A stretch of DNA of 64,000 nt from Bradyrhizobium lablabi (GCF_001440475.1 NZ_LLYB01000101.1:112977-176976); one strand, 5' to 3'; numbered from the stretch's first letter, positions 42,004 through 50,842 are shown. The notes: generated by a model from the sequence alone, not told the origin. Program-made: numbers and translations.

Positions 42004-43503
42004 ATGGACCTCTTCAACAACTTGCTGATGGGCCTTTCGACGGCCCTCGAACTCAACAACCTGGTGTTCTGCCTGATCGGCGTGGTGATCGGCACCGCGA
42101 TCGGCGTGCTGCCCGGCATCGGCCCGATTCCGACGGTGGCATTGCTGTTGCCCTTCACCTTCGGCCTGTCGCCCGCGAGCGCCATGATCATGCTGGCCGG
42201 GATCTTCTACGGCGCGCAATATGGCGGCTCGACCACCGCCATCCTGGTCAATGTGCCAGGCGAGACGTCGTCGGTCGTCACCTGTATCGATGGTCACGAG
42301 ATGGCCAAGCAGGGTAAGGCCGGTACCGCGCTCGCCATTGCAGCCATCGCTTCGTTTTTTGCCGGCACGATGGCGACGATCGTGATCGCAGTGCTCAGCG
42401 TGCCGTTGTCGGTGCTGGCGCTCAAATTCACCGCGGTTGAATATTTCAGCCTGCTCGTGCTCGGCCTGATCGCTGCGGTCGTCCTCGCGCATGGTTCGGT
42501 CGCCAAATCGCTGGCGATGGTGCTGCTGGGGCTGTTGCTCGGCCTCGTCGGTATCGATGTCTCCTCGGGCGTTGCGCGCATGACGTTTGGTTTCGCTGCG
42601 CTGTCGGACGGGCTTGATTTCGTGCCGATCGCGATGGGCCTGTTCGGGCTGGGCGAAATCATCGCCAATCTGGAGCGACCCGCCGAGCGCCGCGTCGTCA
42701 GCCAGTCGATCCGCAGCCTGATCCCGAGCCGGGAGGATTTGCGGGCGGCGTTTCCGGCCATGGTGCGGGGCACGACGCTGGGCTCCGTGCTGGGCGTGCT
42801 GCCCGGCGGCGGAGCCGCACTTCCGCCGTTCTCTTCCTACGCGCTGGAGAAGAAGCTCGCGCGCGATCCCTCGCGGTTCGGCAAAGGGGCCATCGAGGGC
42901 GTCGCCGGTCCCGAGGCCGCCAACAACGCCGGCGCGCAGACCAGTTTCATTCCGCTGCTCACGCTGGGCATTCCCGCCAATGCGCTGATGGCGCTGATGA
43001 TCGGGGCGCTGATGATGCAGGGCATCCAGCCCGGCCCGCAGATCATGACCGAGCAGCCCAAGCTCGTCTGGGGCGTCATCGCCAGCATGTGGGTCGGCAA
43101 CCTGATGCTGCTGGTGATCAACCTCCCGTTGATCGGCCTGTGGGTCTCGATGCTGAAGATTCCCTATAGATTGCTGTTTCCTGCTATCGTTCTGTTCTGC
43201 TGCATCGGCACCTATGGCATCGCCAACAGCCTGTTCAACGTTTGGTTGATGATGGGCTGCGCCATGCTCGGCTATTTCTTCATCAAGATCGGCGTCGAGC
43301 CGGCGCCGCTTCTGCTCGGCCTCGTGCTTGGTCCGCAGCTTGAGGAAAATTTCCGGCGCGCGATGCTGATCGCGGATGGCGATTTCAGCGTCTTTGTCTC
43401 GCGGCCGATCAGCGCGGTCATTCTCGGCGTCGTTGTCATTCTGTTGCTGGCGCTGCTGTCGCCGGCAATCCTGAAGACGCGCAAGGAGGCGTTGGCGGAG
43501 TGA
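42004..43503 (+). CDS. tctA: Tripartite tricarboxylate transporter large permease
   Basis: The 499-aa protein has about 12 transmembrane helices and the TctA signatures GVLPGIGPIPTVALLLPFTFG, YGGSTTAILVNVPGETSS, and PGGGAALPPFSSYALEKKL. It is the transport channel of the carrier, driven by an ion gradient. Start at ATG 42004 follows the tctB stop by 25 bp. It converges with the DUF1045 gene 12 bp away. Confidence 0.95.
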   Translation: MDLFNNLLMGLSTALELNNLVFCLIGVVIGTAIGVLPGIGPIPTVALLLPFTFGLSPASAMIMLAGIFYGAQYGGSTTAILVNVPGETSSVVTCIDGHEMAKQGKAGTALAIAAIASFFAGTMATIVIAVLSVPLSVLALKFTAVEYFSLLVLGLIAAVVLAHGSVAKSLAMVLLGLLLGLVGIDVSSGVARMTFGFAALSDGLDFVPIAMGLFGLGEIIANLERPAERRVVSQSIRSLIPSREDLRAAFPAMVRGTTLGSVLGVLPGGGAALPPFSSYALEKKLARDPSRFGKGAIEGVAGPEAANNAGAQTSFIPLLTLGIPANALMALMIGALMMQGIQPGPQIMTEQPKLVWGVIASMWVGNLMLLVINLPLIGLWVSMLKIPYRLLFPAIVLFCCIGTYGIANSLFNVWLMMGCAMLGYFFIKIGVEPAPLLLGLVLGPQLEENFRRAMLIADGDFSVFVSRPISAVILGVVVILLLALLSPAILKTRKEALAE

Positions 43504-43515
43504 AGGCCGGCAGCG

Positions 43516-44205
43516 TCAATCGTGCAATTGCCAGCGGCCGATGACCCGAAACCGCGAATTCGCATCGTCCTGACGGCATAGCGCGATGGCGTCGATTGCG
43601 AGCGTCTCCATGCCGGTTGCCGCAAACCTCTCACGCAGCATTGCCACGACCGGCTCGCGCCGTTCCGCGGGCAACCGCCCCGTCAGTGTCATGTGGAAAC
43701 GAAATTCTTCGAAGACGTAAGGGTAACCCCAGCGGTCGAGATAATCGCGTTGCCGTGGCGTCAACGCTGCCGGATTTCGCCGCGCGCGATCTTCCCCATT
43801 GAGGGGAGCGCGGAACGGATCGAACGCCTTGGTCGCCTCGGCGGCAAGCAGGTCGAGATCTGCCGACGGCTCGGCGGGAATGACCGCGATGAAACCGCTG
43901 ATGGAATCGACGATCGGCCGGATCACCGGCACCGGCCGGGCAAGATCGGCAAACAATTCGCATGCCGCGGCAAGCCGCGTCTCGCCCTTGCCGTCGGCCA
44001 ACGCGATCGGCGCCTTCAACGTGGCGTGAAAGCCGTATTTGCGCGGATCCTGCGTCAGGTCGCGCCAGTCCGGTGGGAGACCGTCCGGAAAGGGAAGGTC
44101 TTCGCCGCTATGGGTGTCGTAGCCGAGCAGGGAGCCGCCGAACCGGTCGAGCGCGCTGTCGGGTGCCGAGGTGTAATAGATTGCGTAACGGGGAAAGTTT
44201 GCCAT
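43516..44205 (-). CDS. DUF1045 phosphonate-locus protein, 2H phosphoesterase fold
   Basis: The 229-aa protein carries two HxT motifs of the 2H phosphoesterase superfamily, KYGFHATLKAPI near residue 60 and FRFHMTLTGRL near 173. This is DUF1045 / the phosphonate operon protein family (TIGR03223). 2H enzymes open cyclic phosphodiesters, which matches the cyclic 1,2-ribose phosphate intermediate of C-P lyase. No phnP is present in the window. It is the last gene of a minus-strand unit after a PhnM paralogue (20 bp gap). The substrate assignment is inference. Confidence 0.85.
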   Translation of the reverse strand: MANFPRYAIYYTSAPDSALDRFGGSLLGYDTHSGEDLPFPDGLPPDWRDLTQDPRKYGFHATLKAPIALADGKGETRLAAACELFADLARPVPVIRPIVDSISGFIAVIPAEPSADLDLLAAEATKAFDPFRAPLNGEDRARRNPAALTPRQRDYLDRWGYPYVFEEFRFHMTLTGRLPAERREPVVAMLRERFAATGMETLAIDAIALCRQDDANSRFRVIGRWQLHD

Positions 44206-44225
44206 TGCGCCAGAATAGAGCCGCC

Positions 44226-45413
44226 TTACGCGGCTGCAACTGCCTTGCGTGGAATGGCGGAGGAACGGAGGAGGCGGTTAGCCTCTGTCAGATGCACCAG
44301 ATGTCCCGCGGCAATCACCGCGACTACCCGCGGTCGCGACGGCACCGTGTCATCGACGAGAATGATGTCAGCGCGCTGTCCCGCCGCAAGCGTGCCGCGA
44401 TCGGCGAGGCCGGCGGCGCGCGCCGGCGCCGATGAGATCAAATGCCAGGCCGCGGCCAGCGGCACCACGCCGTCAGCCGCAAGCCGGAAAGCCGCCAATA
44501 GCGGCGCCGGATAGTAATAGTCTGACGCCAGCACCGAGCACAGGCCCTTGGCGATCATGTCGGATGCTCTGGTCCAGCCGGTGTGGCTGCCGCCGCGCAC
44601 GACATTGGGCGCGCCGAACACGATGAAGTCGCCGGCTTCGGCAGCATCGCGGGCGGTTTCCTCGTTGACCGGAAATTCGGCAATGGCGACACCCCGGGCA
44701 CGAAAGGCCTGCCGCATCGCCGGGCTCTCATCGTCATGTGAGAGCATCCGCACATCAGCCGCGCGCGCCGCCTGCGCCAGCCGGCTGATCGACGCCGGTA
44801 CGTCGTGGCCGCGGCAGACCACGCTCTCCACCAGGCGATCGAACGCCTCATTGGTGAGACCGGTGCGCTCGACCATCCGGCTGCGCTTCTGTGGCTTGGC
44901 GAGGCTGGCGACGGTCGAGTCCATATGATCGTTGAACGCGAACAGGTCGATACGGCCTTGCCCCAGCCAGTCGATGATTTCGCTTTCAGCGTCGAGATTG
45001 TAGGTCTCGTGGCGCAGGTGGAAGCGGGTATCGGCGGCGAGCTGCGGCCGCATCTGCTCGATCGTCTCCAGCAACTTCCGCGCATTGTCTGCGCCGCGCA
45101 GGCCGGGCTCCCACGACCAGGTCGTGGCGTGATAGACCGTCGTGATGCCGTTGCTGACCGCCTGCCGGTCACTGTCGACCAGTGCGACATCAATCGGAAA
45201 GTCGACCCCGGGACGCGGCATCATCTGCCGTTCGAAGGCATCGCCATGCAGATCGACGATGCCCGGCAGCACCAGCAGCCGACTGGCGTCGATGCCCGTT
45301 GTGCCGTGGCCATTGTCCACGGCGGCGATCTCGCGGCCGGCGATCCGCAGCGAGGTTTCGACGATTTCGTTGCCGAGCAGGGCCCGGCCACCTTCGATGA
45401 ACAGTTCGGTCAC
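44226..45413 (-). CDS. phnM: PhnM-type metallohydrolase (paralogue 1)
   Basis: The 395-aa amidohydrolase-family protein resembles alpha-D-ribose 1-methylphosphonate 5-triphosphate diphosphatase: [24 protein letters not shown] near residue 50 (metal HxD), HDDESP near 225, [13 protein letters not shown] near 278, and [14 protein letters not shown] near 305. It differs from the second PhnM at 55427, which has ELHTDHLEMH at the same place. It overlaps the acetyltransferase start by 4 bp. It may act on another phosphonate substrate or duplicate the role under different control. Confidence 0.88.
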   Translation of the reverse strand: MTELFIEGGRALLGNEIVETSLRIAGREIAAVDNGHGTTGIDASRLLVLPGIVDLHGDAFERQMMPRPGVDFPIDVALVDSDRQAVSNGITTVYHATTWSWEPGLRGADNARKLLETIEQMRPQLAADTRFHLRHETYNLDAESEIIDWLGQGRIDLFAFNDHMDSTVASLAKPQKRSRMVERTGLTNEAFDRLVESVVCRGHDVPASISRLAQAARAADVRMLSHDDESPAMRQAFRARGVAIAEFPVNEETARDAAEAGDFIVFGAPNVVRGGSHTGWTRASDMIAKGLCSVLASDYYYPAPLLAAFRLAADGVVPLAAAWHLISSAPARAAGLADRGTLAAGQRADIILVDDTVPSRPRVVAVIAAGHLVHLTEANRLLRSSAIPRKAVAAA

Positions 45414-46075
45414 GATGCGGCACTCTGGTTGAATTGCGGACGGCCGGACGCTCCGGCGGAGTGGTATTTTTCGAGAAAGCCTTCGACGTCAAGCTTGCGG
45501 AAATCGGGCAGGGCGTAGCGAAGCGTTTCGTGGTCCCAGTCCCACCACGCGAGCGCCGTGAGCCGCTCGGCAATGGACTCCGGAAACCGGCGTCTGACCG
45601 GTCGCGCCGGGTTGCCTGCAACGATGGTGTAGGCAGGAACGTCCTTGGTGACGATGGCGCCGGCAGCGACCACCGCGCCGGTGCCGATCGAACGGCCGGG
45701 CAGAATCACCGCGCAATGGCCGATCCAGACATCATGGCCGATATGGACGTGATGCTCGCGCCGCCATGCAAAGAACTCAGCATCGTCGCTCTCGCCAGGA
45801 AAGTAGCTGCTGGCGCGGTAGGTGAAATGCGCCTGTGAGGCCCGGTGCATCGGATGGTTGCCCGGATTGATCCGCGTCATGGCCGCGATCGAACAGAATT
45901 TCCCGATCGTGGTGTAGGTGATCTGGGAGTCGTTCACGACATAGGAATAGTCGGCCATCGTGACTTCGAGCAGGATGGTTCGGGCGCCGACCTCGGTATA
46001 GGCGCCAAGCTGGCAGTCGCGCACCGACGCAGTGGGGTCGATCATCGGTTCGGTGGAAAGCATCTTGCCGGCCAT
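45410..46075 (-). CDS. Phosphonate-locus acetyltransferase, hexapeptide repeat type
   Basis: The 221-aa protein has left-handed beta-helix hexapeptide repeats ([60 protein letters not shown]) and the xenobiotic-acetyltransferase-like loop [12 protein letters not shown] with a catalytic histidine. It is of the phosphonate-metabolism hexapeptide transferase family (TIGR03308). It may acetylate an aminoalkylphosphonate, a task done by PhnO in enteric bacteria. It starts a minus-strand operon with PhnM paralogue 1 and the 2H phosphoesterase; a Pho-box-like array lies upstream. Confidence 0.87.
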   Translation of the reverse strand: MAGKMLSTEPMIDPTASVRDCQLGAYTEVGARTILLEVTMADYSYVVNDSQITYTTIGKFCSIAAMTRINPGNHPMHRASQAHFTYRASSYFPGESDDAEFFAWRREHHVHIGHDVWIGHCAVILPGRSIGTGAVVAAGAIVTKDVPAYTIVAGNPARPVRRRFPESIAERLTALAWWDWDHETLRYALPDFRKLDVEGFLEKYHSAGASGRPQFNQSAAS

Positions 46076-46132
46076 CGGTACAATCCATCAGCAATCGGGG
46101 CAGGAGCGGTCTGCTCCTCTTCGATGCGCTTG

Positions 46133-46161
46133 ATGACGGTATCATGACGGATGCGTGACGC
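46133..46161 (-). promoter_or_regulatory. Candidate Pho-box array (minus strand)
   Basis: On the minus strand three 7-mers sit at 11-bp intervals: GCGTCAC, CCGTCAT and CCGTCAT, each separated by 4 bp. The Pho-box half-site is CTGTCAT with 4-bp spacing; the last two differ at one base. The array is about 58 bp before the acetyltransferase start, suitable for PhoB activation of the minus-strand phosphonate unit. Confidence 0.6.
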
Positions 46162-46199
46162 GAGGGGTGACTGTGGACGAACGCCGCACCGCAGCAGTC

Positions 46200-46217
46200 G
46201 TGTCACACAACTGTAAG
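46200..46217 (+). promoter_or_regulatory. Candidate Pho box upstream of phnC
   Basis: GTGTCAC, 4 bp (ACAA), then CTGTAAG gives the 7+4+7 layout of a Pho box with two mismatches in each half. It lies 47-64 bp upstream of the phnC ATG, so PhoB could activate both divergent units. Confidence 0.5.
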
Positions 46218-46232
46218 ATCGAGCCGCTAGCG

Positions 46233-46260
46233 ATGCTCCACGACAGGAACTCTGGAGCAT
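46233..46260 (+). promoter_or_regulatory. Inverted repeat masking the phnC ribosome binding site
   Basis: ATGCTCCA (46233-46240) and TGGAGCAT (46253-46260) are exact complements with a 12-nt loop. The second arm contains the GGAG ribosome binding site of phnC (start 46264). In RNA the pairing would hide it, so translational control of phnC is possible. It could also be a DNA operator. Confidence 0.4.
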
Positions 46261-46263
46261 TGC

Positions 46264-47070
46264 ATGCTGGTTGTGGAAGGTTTGACGTGCCGGTTCGGCA
46301 CCAAGGCCGCGGTGGACAATGCGTCATTCTCGATTCAACCCGGCAGCTTCGTCGGCGTGATTGGCAGATCCGGCGCCGGAAAGTCCACGCTGCTGCGGAT
46401 GATCAACCGCCTCGCCGAGCCTTCCGAGGGCCGCATCCTGTTCGAAGGCGTCGACGTGACCGCGCTGCGCGGCAAGGAGTTGCGGCAGTGGCGTGCGCGC
46501 TCGGCGATGATCTTTCAGCAGTTCAATCTGGTCGGCCGGCTCGACGTCCTCACCAACGTATTGATGGGGCGGCTGGCCGAAATTCCCTCCTGGCGCTCGC
46601 TGACGCAGCTCTGGCCTGAAGAGGACAGGGCGCTGGCGATGTCGGCGCTGGAGCAGTTCGACATGGCTACGATCGCCGCCCAGCGTGCGGACCAGCTTTC
46701 CGGCGGCCAGCAGCAGCGCGTCGCGATCGCCCGCGCATTGGTGCAGGAGCCCGACATCATTCTGGCCGACGAGCCGATCGCTTCGCTCGATCCCCGCAAC
46801 ACCCGGATCGTGATGGACGCGCTGCTGCGCATCAACAAGCATTTCGGCATCACCGTCATCTGCAACCTGCATTCGCTCGATCTGGCGCGGAACTACTGCG
46901 ACCGGCTGATCGGCATGGCGGCTGGGCGCGTGGTGTTCGACGGTGCGCCGGAGATGCTGACCGATCGGATCGCGCGTGAACTCTACGATCTCGAAGCCAA
47001 CGACGTCATGGGCACGGCGCCTGCGCAGGCCCCCGACGGAGCGACCGTTCCGGCCGCCGCCGCGGCCTGA
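46264..47070 (+). CDS. phnC: Phosphonate ABC transporter ATP-binding protein
   Basis: The 268-aa ATPase has Walker [10 protein letters not shown] at residues 34-42, a Q-loop [19 protein letters not shown], signature [15 protein letters not shown] and Walker [13 protein letters not shown]. These are PhnC features; the [25 protein letters not shown] tail is also typical. It powers import of phosphonates or phosphate with PhnD and the two PhnE permeases downstream. Confidence 0.95.
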   Translation: MLVVEGLTCRFGTKAAVDNASFSIQPGSFVGVIGRSGAGKSTLLRMINRLAEPSEGRILFEGVDVTALRGKELRQWRARSAMIFQQFNLVGRLDVLTNVLMGRLAEIPSWRSLTQLWPEEDRALAMSALEQFDMATIAAQRADQLSGGQQQRVAIARALVQEPDIILADEPIASLDPRNTRIVMDALLRINKHFGITVICNLHSLDLARNYCDRLIGMAAGRVVFDGAPEMLTDRIARELYDLEANDVMGTAPAQAPDGATVPAAAAA

Positions 47071-47149
47071 GTGCATTCACTTCTGTACAGGGTAGCCGCT
47101 GCAGAACCTGCAATCGGCGAAGGCTTAAACCACAACAAGAGGGCACATC

Positions 47150-48085
47150 ATGATCACTCGTCGTATCGTTCTGGCCGGCGCGGCTGCGCTGGCGTTTACG
47201 GCTTCGGCCTCGGCGCAGGACTGGAAGAGCAAATATCCCGAACTGACGTTTGCCGTGGTGCCGGCCGAAAACGCTTCCGGCGTCACCGAGCGCTGGACCC
47301 CGTTCGTTGCCTATCTCTCCAAGGAGCTCGGCACCAAGGTCACGCTGCGCATCGCTAATGACTACGCCGCTGTGATCGAAGGCCAGCGCGCCGGCAACAT
47401 CCATATCGCGAGCTACGGCTCGGCATCGTTTGCCCGGGCACGGCTGACCGGCGTCAAGACCGATGCCTTCGCCAACGACATCAATGCCGACGGCTCGACC
47501 GGCTATTACTCGGTGTTCTTCGTCAAGGCGTCCAGCGCCTACAAGAGCATCGACCAACTGAAGGGCAAGAACCTCGGCCTGGTCGATCCGAACTCGACCT
47601 CGGGCAACAACGTGCCACGCTTCGAGCTCGACAAGCTCGGCATTTCCGATGCCGATGGCTATTTCGGCAAGGTCGTTTTCACCGGCAGCCACGAGAACGC
47701 CATGCTGGCCCTGTCGCAGGGCACGGTGGAGGTTGCGGCCAATCAATGGACCAACGACAATGATTCCACGCTCGCCCAGATGCTGCTCAAGGGCATGCTG
47801 AAGAGTGCCGACGGCTCGCCGATGAAGAAGGACGACTTCCGGATCATTCACAAGTCGGCCCCGATCATCAACGGACCCTACGCCTATAATTCGGACCTTC
47901 CCGCCGATCTGAAGGCGGCGATTGCCAAGGCCTTTGCCGAAGCGCCGACCAAGGACAAGGCTGCGTTCGACCGTCTGTCCGACGGCCAGAAGAAGGGCTT
48001 CAATCCGGCCACGACCAAGGATTGGGACGGCACGATCGAGTTGATCAAGTTCGTGGATAACCTTCGCAAGAAGAAGGCGTCCTGA
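47150..48085 (+). CDS. phnD: Phosphonate ABC transporter substrate-binding protein
   Basis: The 311-aa exported protein has a signal peptide (RRIVLAGAAALAFTASASAQ) and PhnD motifs: VVPAENASGVTERWTPFVAYLSKELG, IASYGSASFARAR, LGLVDPNSTSGNNVPRFELDKLG, and GSHENAMLALSQGTVEVAANQW. The SxSG loop (DPNSTSG) would grip the phosphonate group. It lies 79 bp after phnC and starts the transport trio with phnE1 and phnE2. Confidence 0.95.
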   Translation: MITRRIVLAGAAALAFTASASAQDWKSKYPELTFAVVPAENASGVTERWTPFVAYLSKELGTKVTLRIANDYAAVIEGQRAGNIHIASYGSASFARARLTGVKTDAFANDINADGSTGYYSVFFVKASSAYKSIDQLKGKNLGLVDPNSTSGNNVPRFELDKLGISDADGYFGKVVFTGSHENAMLALSQGTVEVAANQWTNDNDSTLAQMLLKGMLKSADGSPMKKDDFRIIHKSAPIINGPYAYNSDLPADLKAAIAKAFAEAPTKDKAAFDRLSDGQKKGFNPATTKDWDGTIELIKFVDNLRKKKAS

Positions 48086-48161
48086 CCGCTTGGCGAATGC
48101 GAACTGGGCCGGGTCTGTGTGACCCGGCCGTTTTCGGTTCAGCTTTCTATCGGCATCCCAG

Positions 48162-49046
48162 ATGACAACCGCCGTCTCCATTCTTCCGGCTCCGCAACTG
48201 GCGGCGCTCAACGACGCCTATCGTCAGGCGGTAGCGCGCAAGCGGCTGCGAATGACGCTGGCGGCCGTCGCATTTTTCGCAGTACTGATCGTCGCTGCCA
48301 TCGGCGCGGAAGTTAACCTGCGCACGCTGTTCACGTTCTTCGGCAACTTCGTCAGCTATTTCGACCGCATTCTCACGCTGGAGGATGGGACGAGAGTGTG
48401 GACCAATCCCGCCGAATGGTTCTGGGGCTGGCGCAAATGGCTGTGGATGCTCGGCGAGACCATCCTGATCAGCTATGTCGGCACCATGATCGGGGCGGTG
48501 CTGGCCTTTGCATTGAATTTCTTCGCCGCCCAAAACACCTCGCCGGCGCCGTGGCTGCGCTTTGCGACGCGTCGTCTGCTGGAATTCGCCCGTACCGTTC
48601 CCGGCATCGTGTTCGCGCTGATCTTCGTCATTGCCTTCGGCCTCGGTCCGATGGCGGGCGTGCTGGCGATCGCCATCCATTCGACGGGGGCGCTCGGCAA
48701 GCTGTTCTCGGAGATCGTCGAGAACGCCGACATGAAGCCTGTCGAGGGCGTTCGCTCGACCGGCGCGGGCTGGATGTCCTGCATGCGCTTCGCCGTCCTG
48801 CCGCAGGTCACGGCGGGTTACGCGAGCTATGCCCTGCTTCGCTTCGAGATCAACGTCCGCGAGGCGTCGGTAATGGGTTTTGTGGGCGCCGGCGGCATCG
48901 GGCAGGAACTCGTGGTCGCGATCCGGAAGTTCTATTACTCCGATGTCAGCGCCATTCTGGTGACGATCATCGTCACGGTCTTCATCATCGATATCGCCAC
49001 AGGCTGGCTGCGCGGCCGGTTGTTCGGCAAGGATATCAGCGCATGA
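48162..49046 (+). CDS. phnE: Phosphonate ABC transporter permease 1
   Basis: The 294-aa permease has about six helices and the PhnE coupling-loop pattern ADMKPVEGVRSTGAGWMSCMRFAVLPQV near residue 190, with MGFVGAGGIGQEL after it. It forms a channel with the second permease, which overlaps it by 4 bp. The N-terminal 45 residues are a cytoplasmic lead into the first helix. Confidence 0.94.
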   Translation: MTTAVSILPAPQLAALNDAYRQAVARKRLRMTLAAVAFFAVLIVAAIGAEVNLRTLFTFFGNFVSYFDRILTLEDGTRVWTNPAEWFWGWRKWLWMLGETILISYVGTMIGAVLAFALNFFAAQNTSPAPWLRFATRRLLEFARTVPGIVFALIFVIAFGLGPMAGVLAIAIHSTGALGKLFSEIVENADMKPVEGVRSTGAGWMSCMRFAVLPQVTAGYASYALLRFEINVREASVMGFVGAGGIGQELVVAIRKFYYSDVSAILVTIIVTVFIIDIATGWLRGRLFGKDISA

Positions 49047-49891
49047 GCCAGTTGCCGAAGCCCGATCGGGAGCAGTTGCGGGCGAAGTATCCCGACGTGT
49101 TCGATCGACCGGCCGCGACGCGTCTGGCGATGCCGGCAATGATTGCCGGTGCGTGTGTCGTATTCGTGTTCGGCCTCGTCAATCTCGATTTTTCGCCGGC
49201 AAAGCTGTGGTCGGGCCTGAGCCAGCTCGGCTGGATCACTTTGATGATGATCCCGCCTGATCCGGGCTCGTCATTGCCGGCCTATCTCTCCGCGCTCGGC
49301 GAAACGCTGTCCATTGCAGTGCTCGGCACCACCACGGCCGCCGTCCTGGCGCTGCCCGTCAGCCTGCTGGCGGCGCGCAACATCATTCCTTCGCAGCTTC
49401 TGCGTTTTCCGGTGCGCCGTGCGTTCGATTCCATTCGCGGCGTCGACACGCTTATCTGGGCCCTCGTGTGGATCAACGTCGTCGGGCTCGGGCCGTTCGC
49501 CGGCGTGCTGGCGATCGCGGTGGCGGATTTCGGCGCATTCGGAAAATTGTTCTCCGAAGCGATCGAAGCCGCCGACAAGAAGCAGGTCGAGGGCATCAGG
49601 GCCTCCGGCGGCACGGCGCTGCACGAAATACGCTTTGGCCTGATGCCGCAGGTGCTGCCGGTTATCGCCGGACAGGTGCTCTATTTCATCGAATCCAATA
49701 CGCGTTCAGCCACCATTATCGGCATCGTCGGTGCCGGAGGTATCGGCCTGCAGCTCGCCGAACAGATCCGCGTGCTGGAGTGGCAGAAGGTGTCGTTCCT
49801 GATCCTGATGATTTTGGTCGCGGTGGCCGCGATCGACTGGATATCGGGCAAGCTGCGATTTGCCATCATCGGACAGCGCGCGATTGCGTGA
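49043..49891 (+). CDS. phnE: Phosphonate ABC transporter permease 2
   Basis: The 282-aa permease is a divergent copy of the preceding gene with the same coupling loop (ADKKQVEGIRASGGTALHEIRFGLMPQV) and IVGAGGIGLQLAEQ. Two distinct PhnE chains are common in rhizobia. It starts on an ATGA overlap and ends 14 bp before a nested palindromic repeat. Confidence 0.93.
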   Translation: MSQLPKPDREQLRAKYPDVFDRPAATRLAMPAMIAGACVVFVFGLVNLDFSPAKLWSGLSQLGWITLMMIPPDPGSSLPAYLSALGETLSIAVLGTTTAAVLALPVSLLAARNIIPSQLLRFPVRRAFDSIRGVDTLIWALVWINVVGLGPFAGVLAIAVADFGAFGKLFSEAIEAADKKQVEGIRASGGTALHEIRFGLMPQVLPVIAGQVLYFIESNTRSATIIGIVGAGGIGLQLAEQIRVLEWQKVSFLILMILVAVAAIDWISGKLRFAIIGQRAIA

Positions 49892-49905
49892 TCAGGCGTA
49901 GATCT

Positions 49906-49998
49906 CGTAGGGTGGGCAAAGCGAAGCGTGCCCACCATTTTCTTGCCGTGTGGATAGATGGTGGGCACGGCGCAAAACGCGCCTTTGCCCACCCTACG
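49906..49998. repeat. Nested palindromic intergenic repeat
   Basis: Two sets of exact arms are nested. The outer pair is CGTAGGGTGGGCAAA (49906-49920) with TTTGCCCACCCTACG (49984-49998); the inner pair is CGTGCCCACCAT (49927-49938) with ATGGTGGGCACG (49958-49969). The element fills the gap between the convergent phnE2 and phnF and can fold into a long hairpin. I recall GTAGGGTGGGCAAAG units as frequent in Bradyrhizobium intergenic DNA. It may act as a bidirectional terminator. Confidence 0.8.
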
Positions 49999-50002
49999 GC
50001 AC

Positions 50003-50731
50003 TTAACCGTTCTCCACCAGAAACTCGACGCGCTCGGCGGCGAAGCGCGCGCGCTTGGTCGTCAGTGGCTGGCCCATTGTGTCGACGTCGGTGCTGTCAA
50101 CCACGAGCACGGGACGGCCGAGCGCGAGATCCAGCCGCGTGGCGTCGGTTGCGTCGACGATGCCCGCGGTGATCCGGGTGGACGCGCGGCGAAAATCCCG
50201 GATGCCGTAGTGCGCAACCAGCTTGGTCATCGAGCGGACATTGGCGAACACTTTCCCGGCGTCGGGGAAGCGCTCGGCCGAAAGCCAGGTGGTGCTGACG
50301 CAGATCGGTACGCGGTCGGCGAGCCGCACCGATTCGATCCGGACCAGGGGCGCTCCGGTCTTTAGCCCAAGTTCTCGCGCCAGCTCGCGGGTGGCTTCTT
50401 GCTCCGACGCGTCTATGAACTGGCCGCGCGGTTCGCGACCGCCAGCGCCGACGATTTCGGAAAACCGTGTCCGGGAACGCAGCGGATAGGCGATGCGTCC
50501 CGTCTCGACATAGGTGCCGCTGCCGCGCTCGGCGCGCACCAGCCCGCGCTCGGCCAGCGTGGCCAGCGCCCGGCGCACGGTGTGGCGGTTGACGCGATAG
50601 GTTTCGGCGATCTCGATCTCGCCCGGCAGCTTTTCGCCCGCGGCAAAGCGGCCGTCGGCGATGCCGCGCTCGATGCCGTCGGCGACCTGCCGCCACAGCG
50701 CAACGCCGGAGGGCGCATCCTGGATGCTCAT
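50003..50731 (-). CDS. phnF: Phosphonate regulator PhnF (GntR family, UTRA domain)
   Basis: The 242-aa protein has a GntR winged helix at about residues 10-80 (DGRFAAGEKLPGEIEIAETYRVNRHTVRRALATLAERGLV) and a UTRA ligand-binding domain from about 95, with ARELGLKTGAPLVRIESVRLADRVPICVSTTWL. It is divergent from phnGHIJKLMN and should repress it in the absence of phosphonate or phosphate starvation. A 30-bp palindrome upstream of phnG is the likely operator. Confidence 0.93.
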   Translation of the reverse strand: MSIQDAPSGVALWRQVADGIERGIADGRFAAGEKLPGEIEIAETYRVNRHTVRRALATLAERGLVRAERGSGTYVETGRIAYPLRSRTRFSEIVGAGGREPRGQFIDASEQEATRELARELGLKTGAPLVRIESVRLADRVPICVSTTWLSAERFPDAGKVFANVRSMTKLVAHYGIRDFRRASTRITAGIVDATDATRLDLALGRPVLVVDSTDVDTMGQPLTTKRARFAAERVEFLVENG

Positions 50732-50766
50732 GGAACGAAACCGGGCATCGGAGAAAAATCACCTCA

Positions 50767-50795
50767 TAGTCACGAAACTGTCATGGCGCTTCATT
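50767..50795 (+). promoter_or_regulatory. Candidate Pho box upstream of phnG
   Basis: A perfect half-site CTGTCAT (50778-50784) is flanked at 11-bp spacing by TAGTCAC and by a degenerate CTTCATT. One perfect and one good half-site support PhoB binding, just upstream of the PhnF operator. Confidence 0.45.
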
Positions 50796-50796
50796 A

Positions 50797-50826
50797 TCAA
50801 GTTGTCTAGTATCATAGACAACTTGA
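50797..50826. promoter_or_regulatory. PhnF operator: 12-bp perfect inverted repeat
   Basis: TCAAGTTGTCTA (50797-50808) and TAGACAACTTGA (50815-50826) are exact complements with the spacer GTATCA. The site is 17 bp before the phnG start and 66 bp from the phnF start, so a bound regulator would block phnG initiation. Long symmetric GntR sites with a GTCTA-type core are characteristic of PhnF. Confidence 0.8.
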
Positions 50827-50842
50827 TTCAGGCAAGGTCGAT

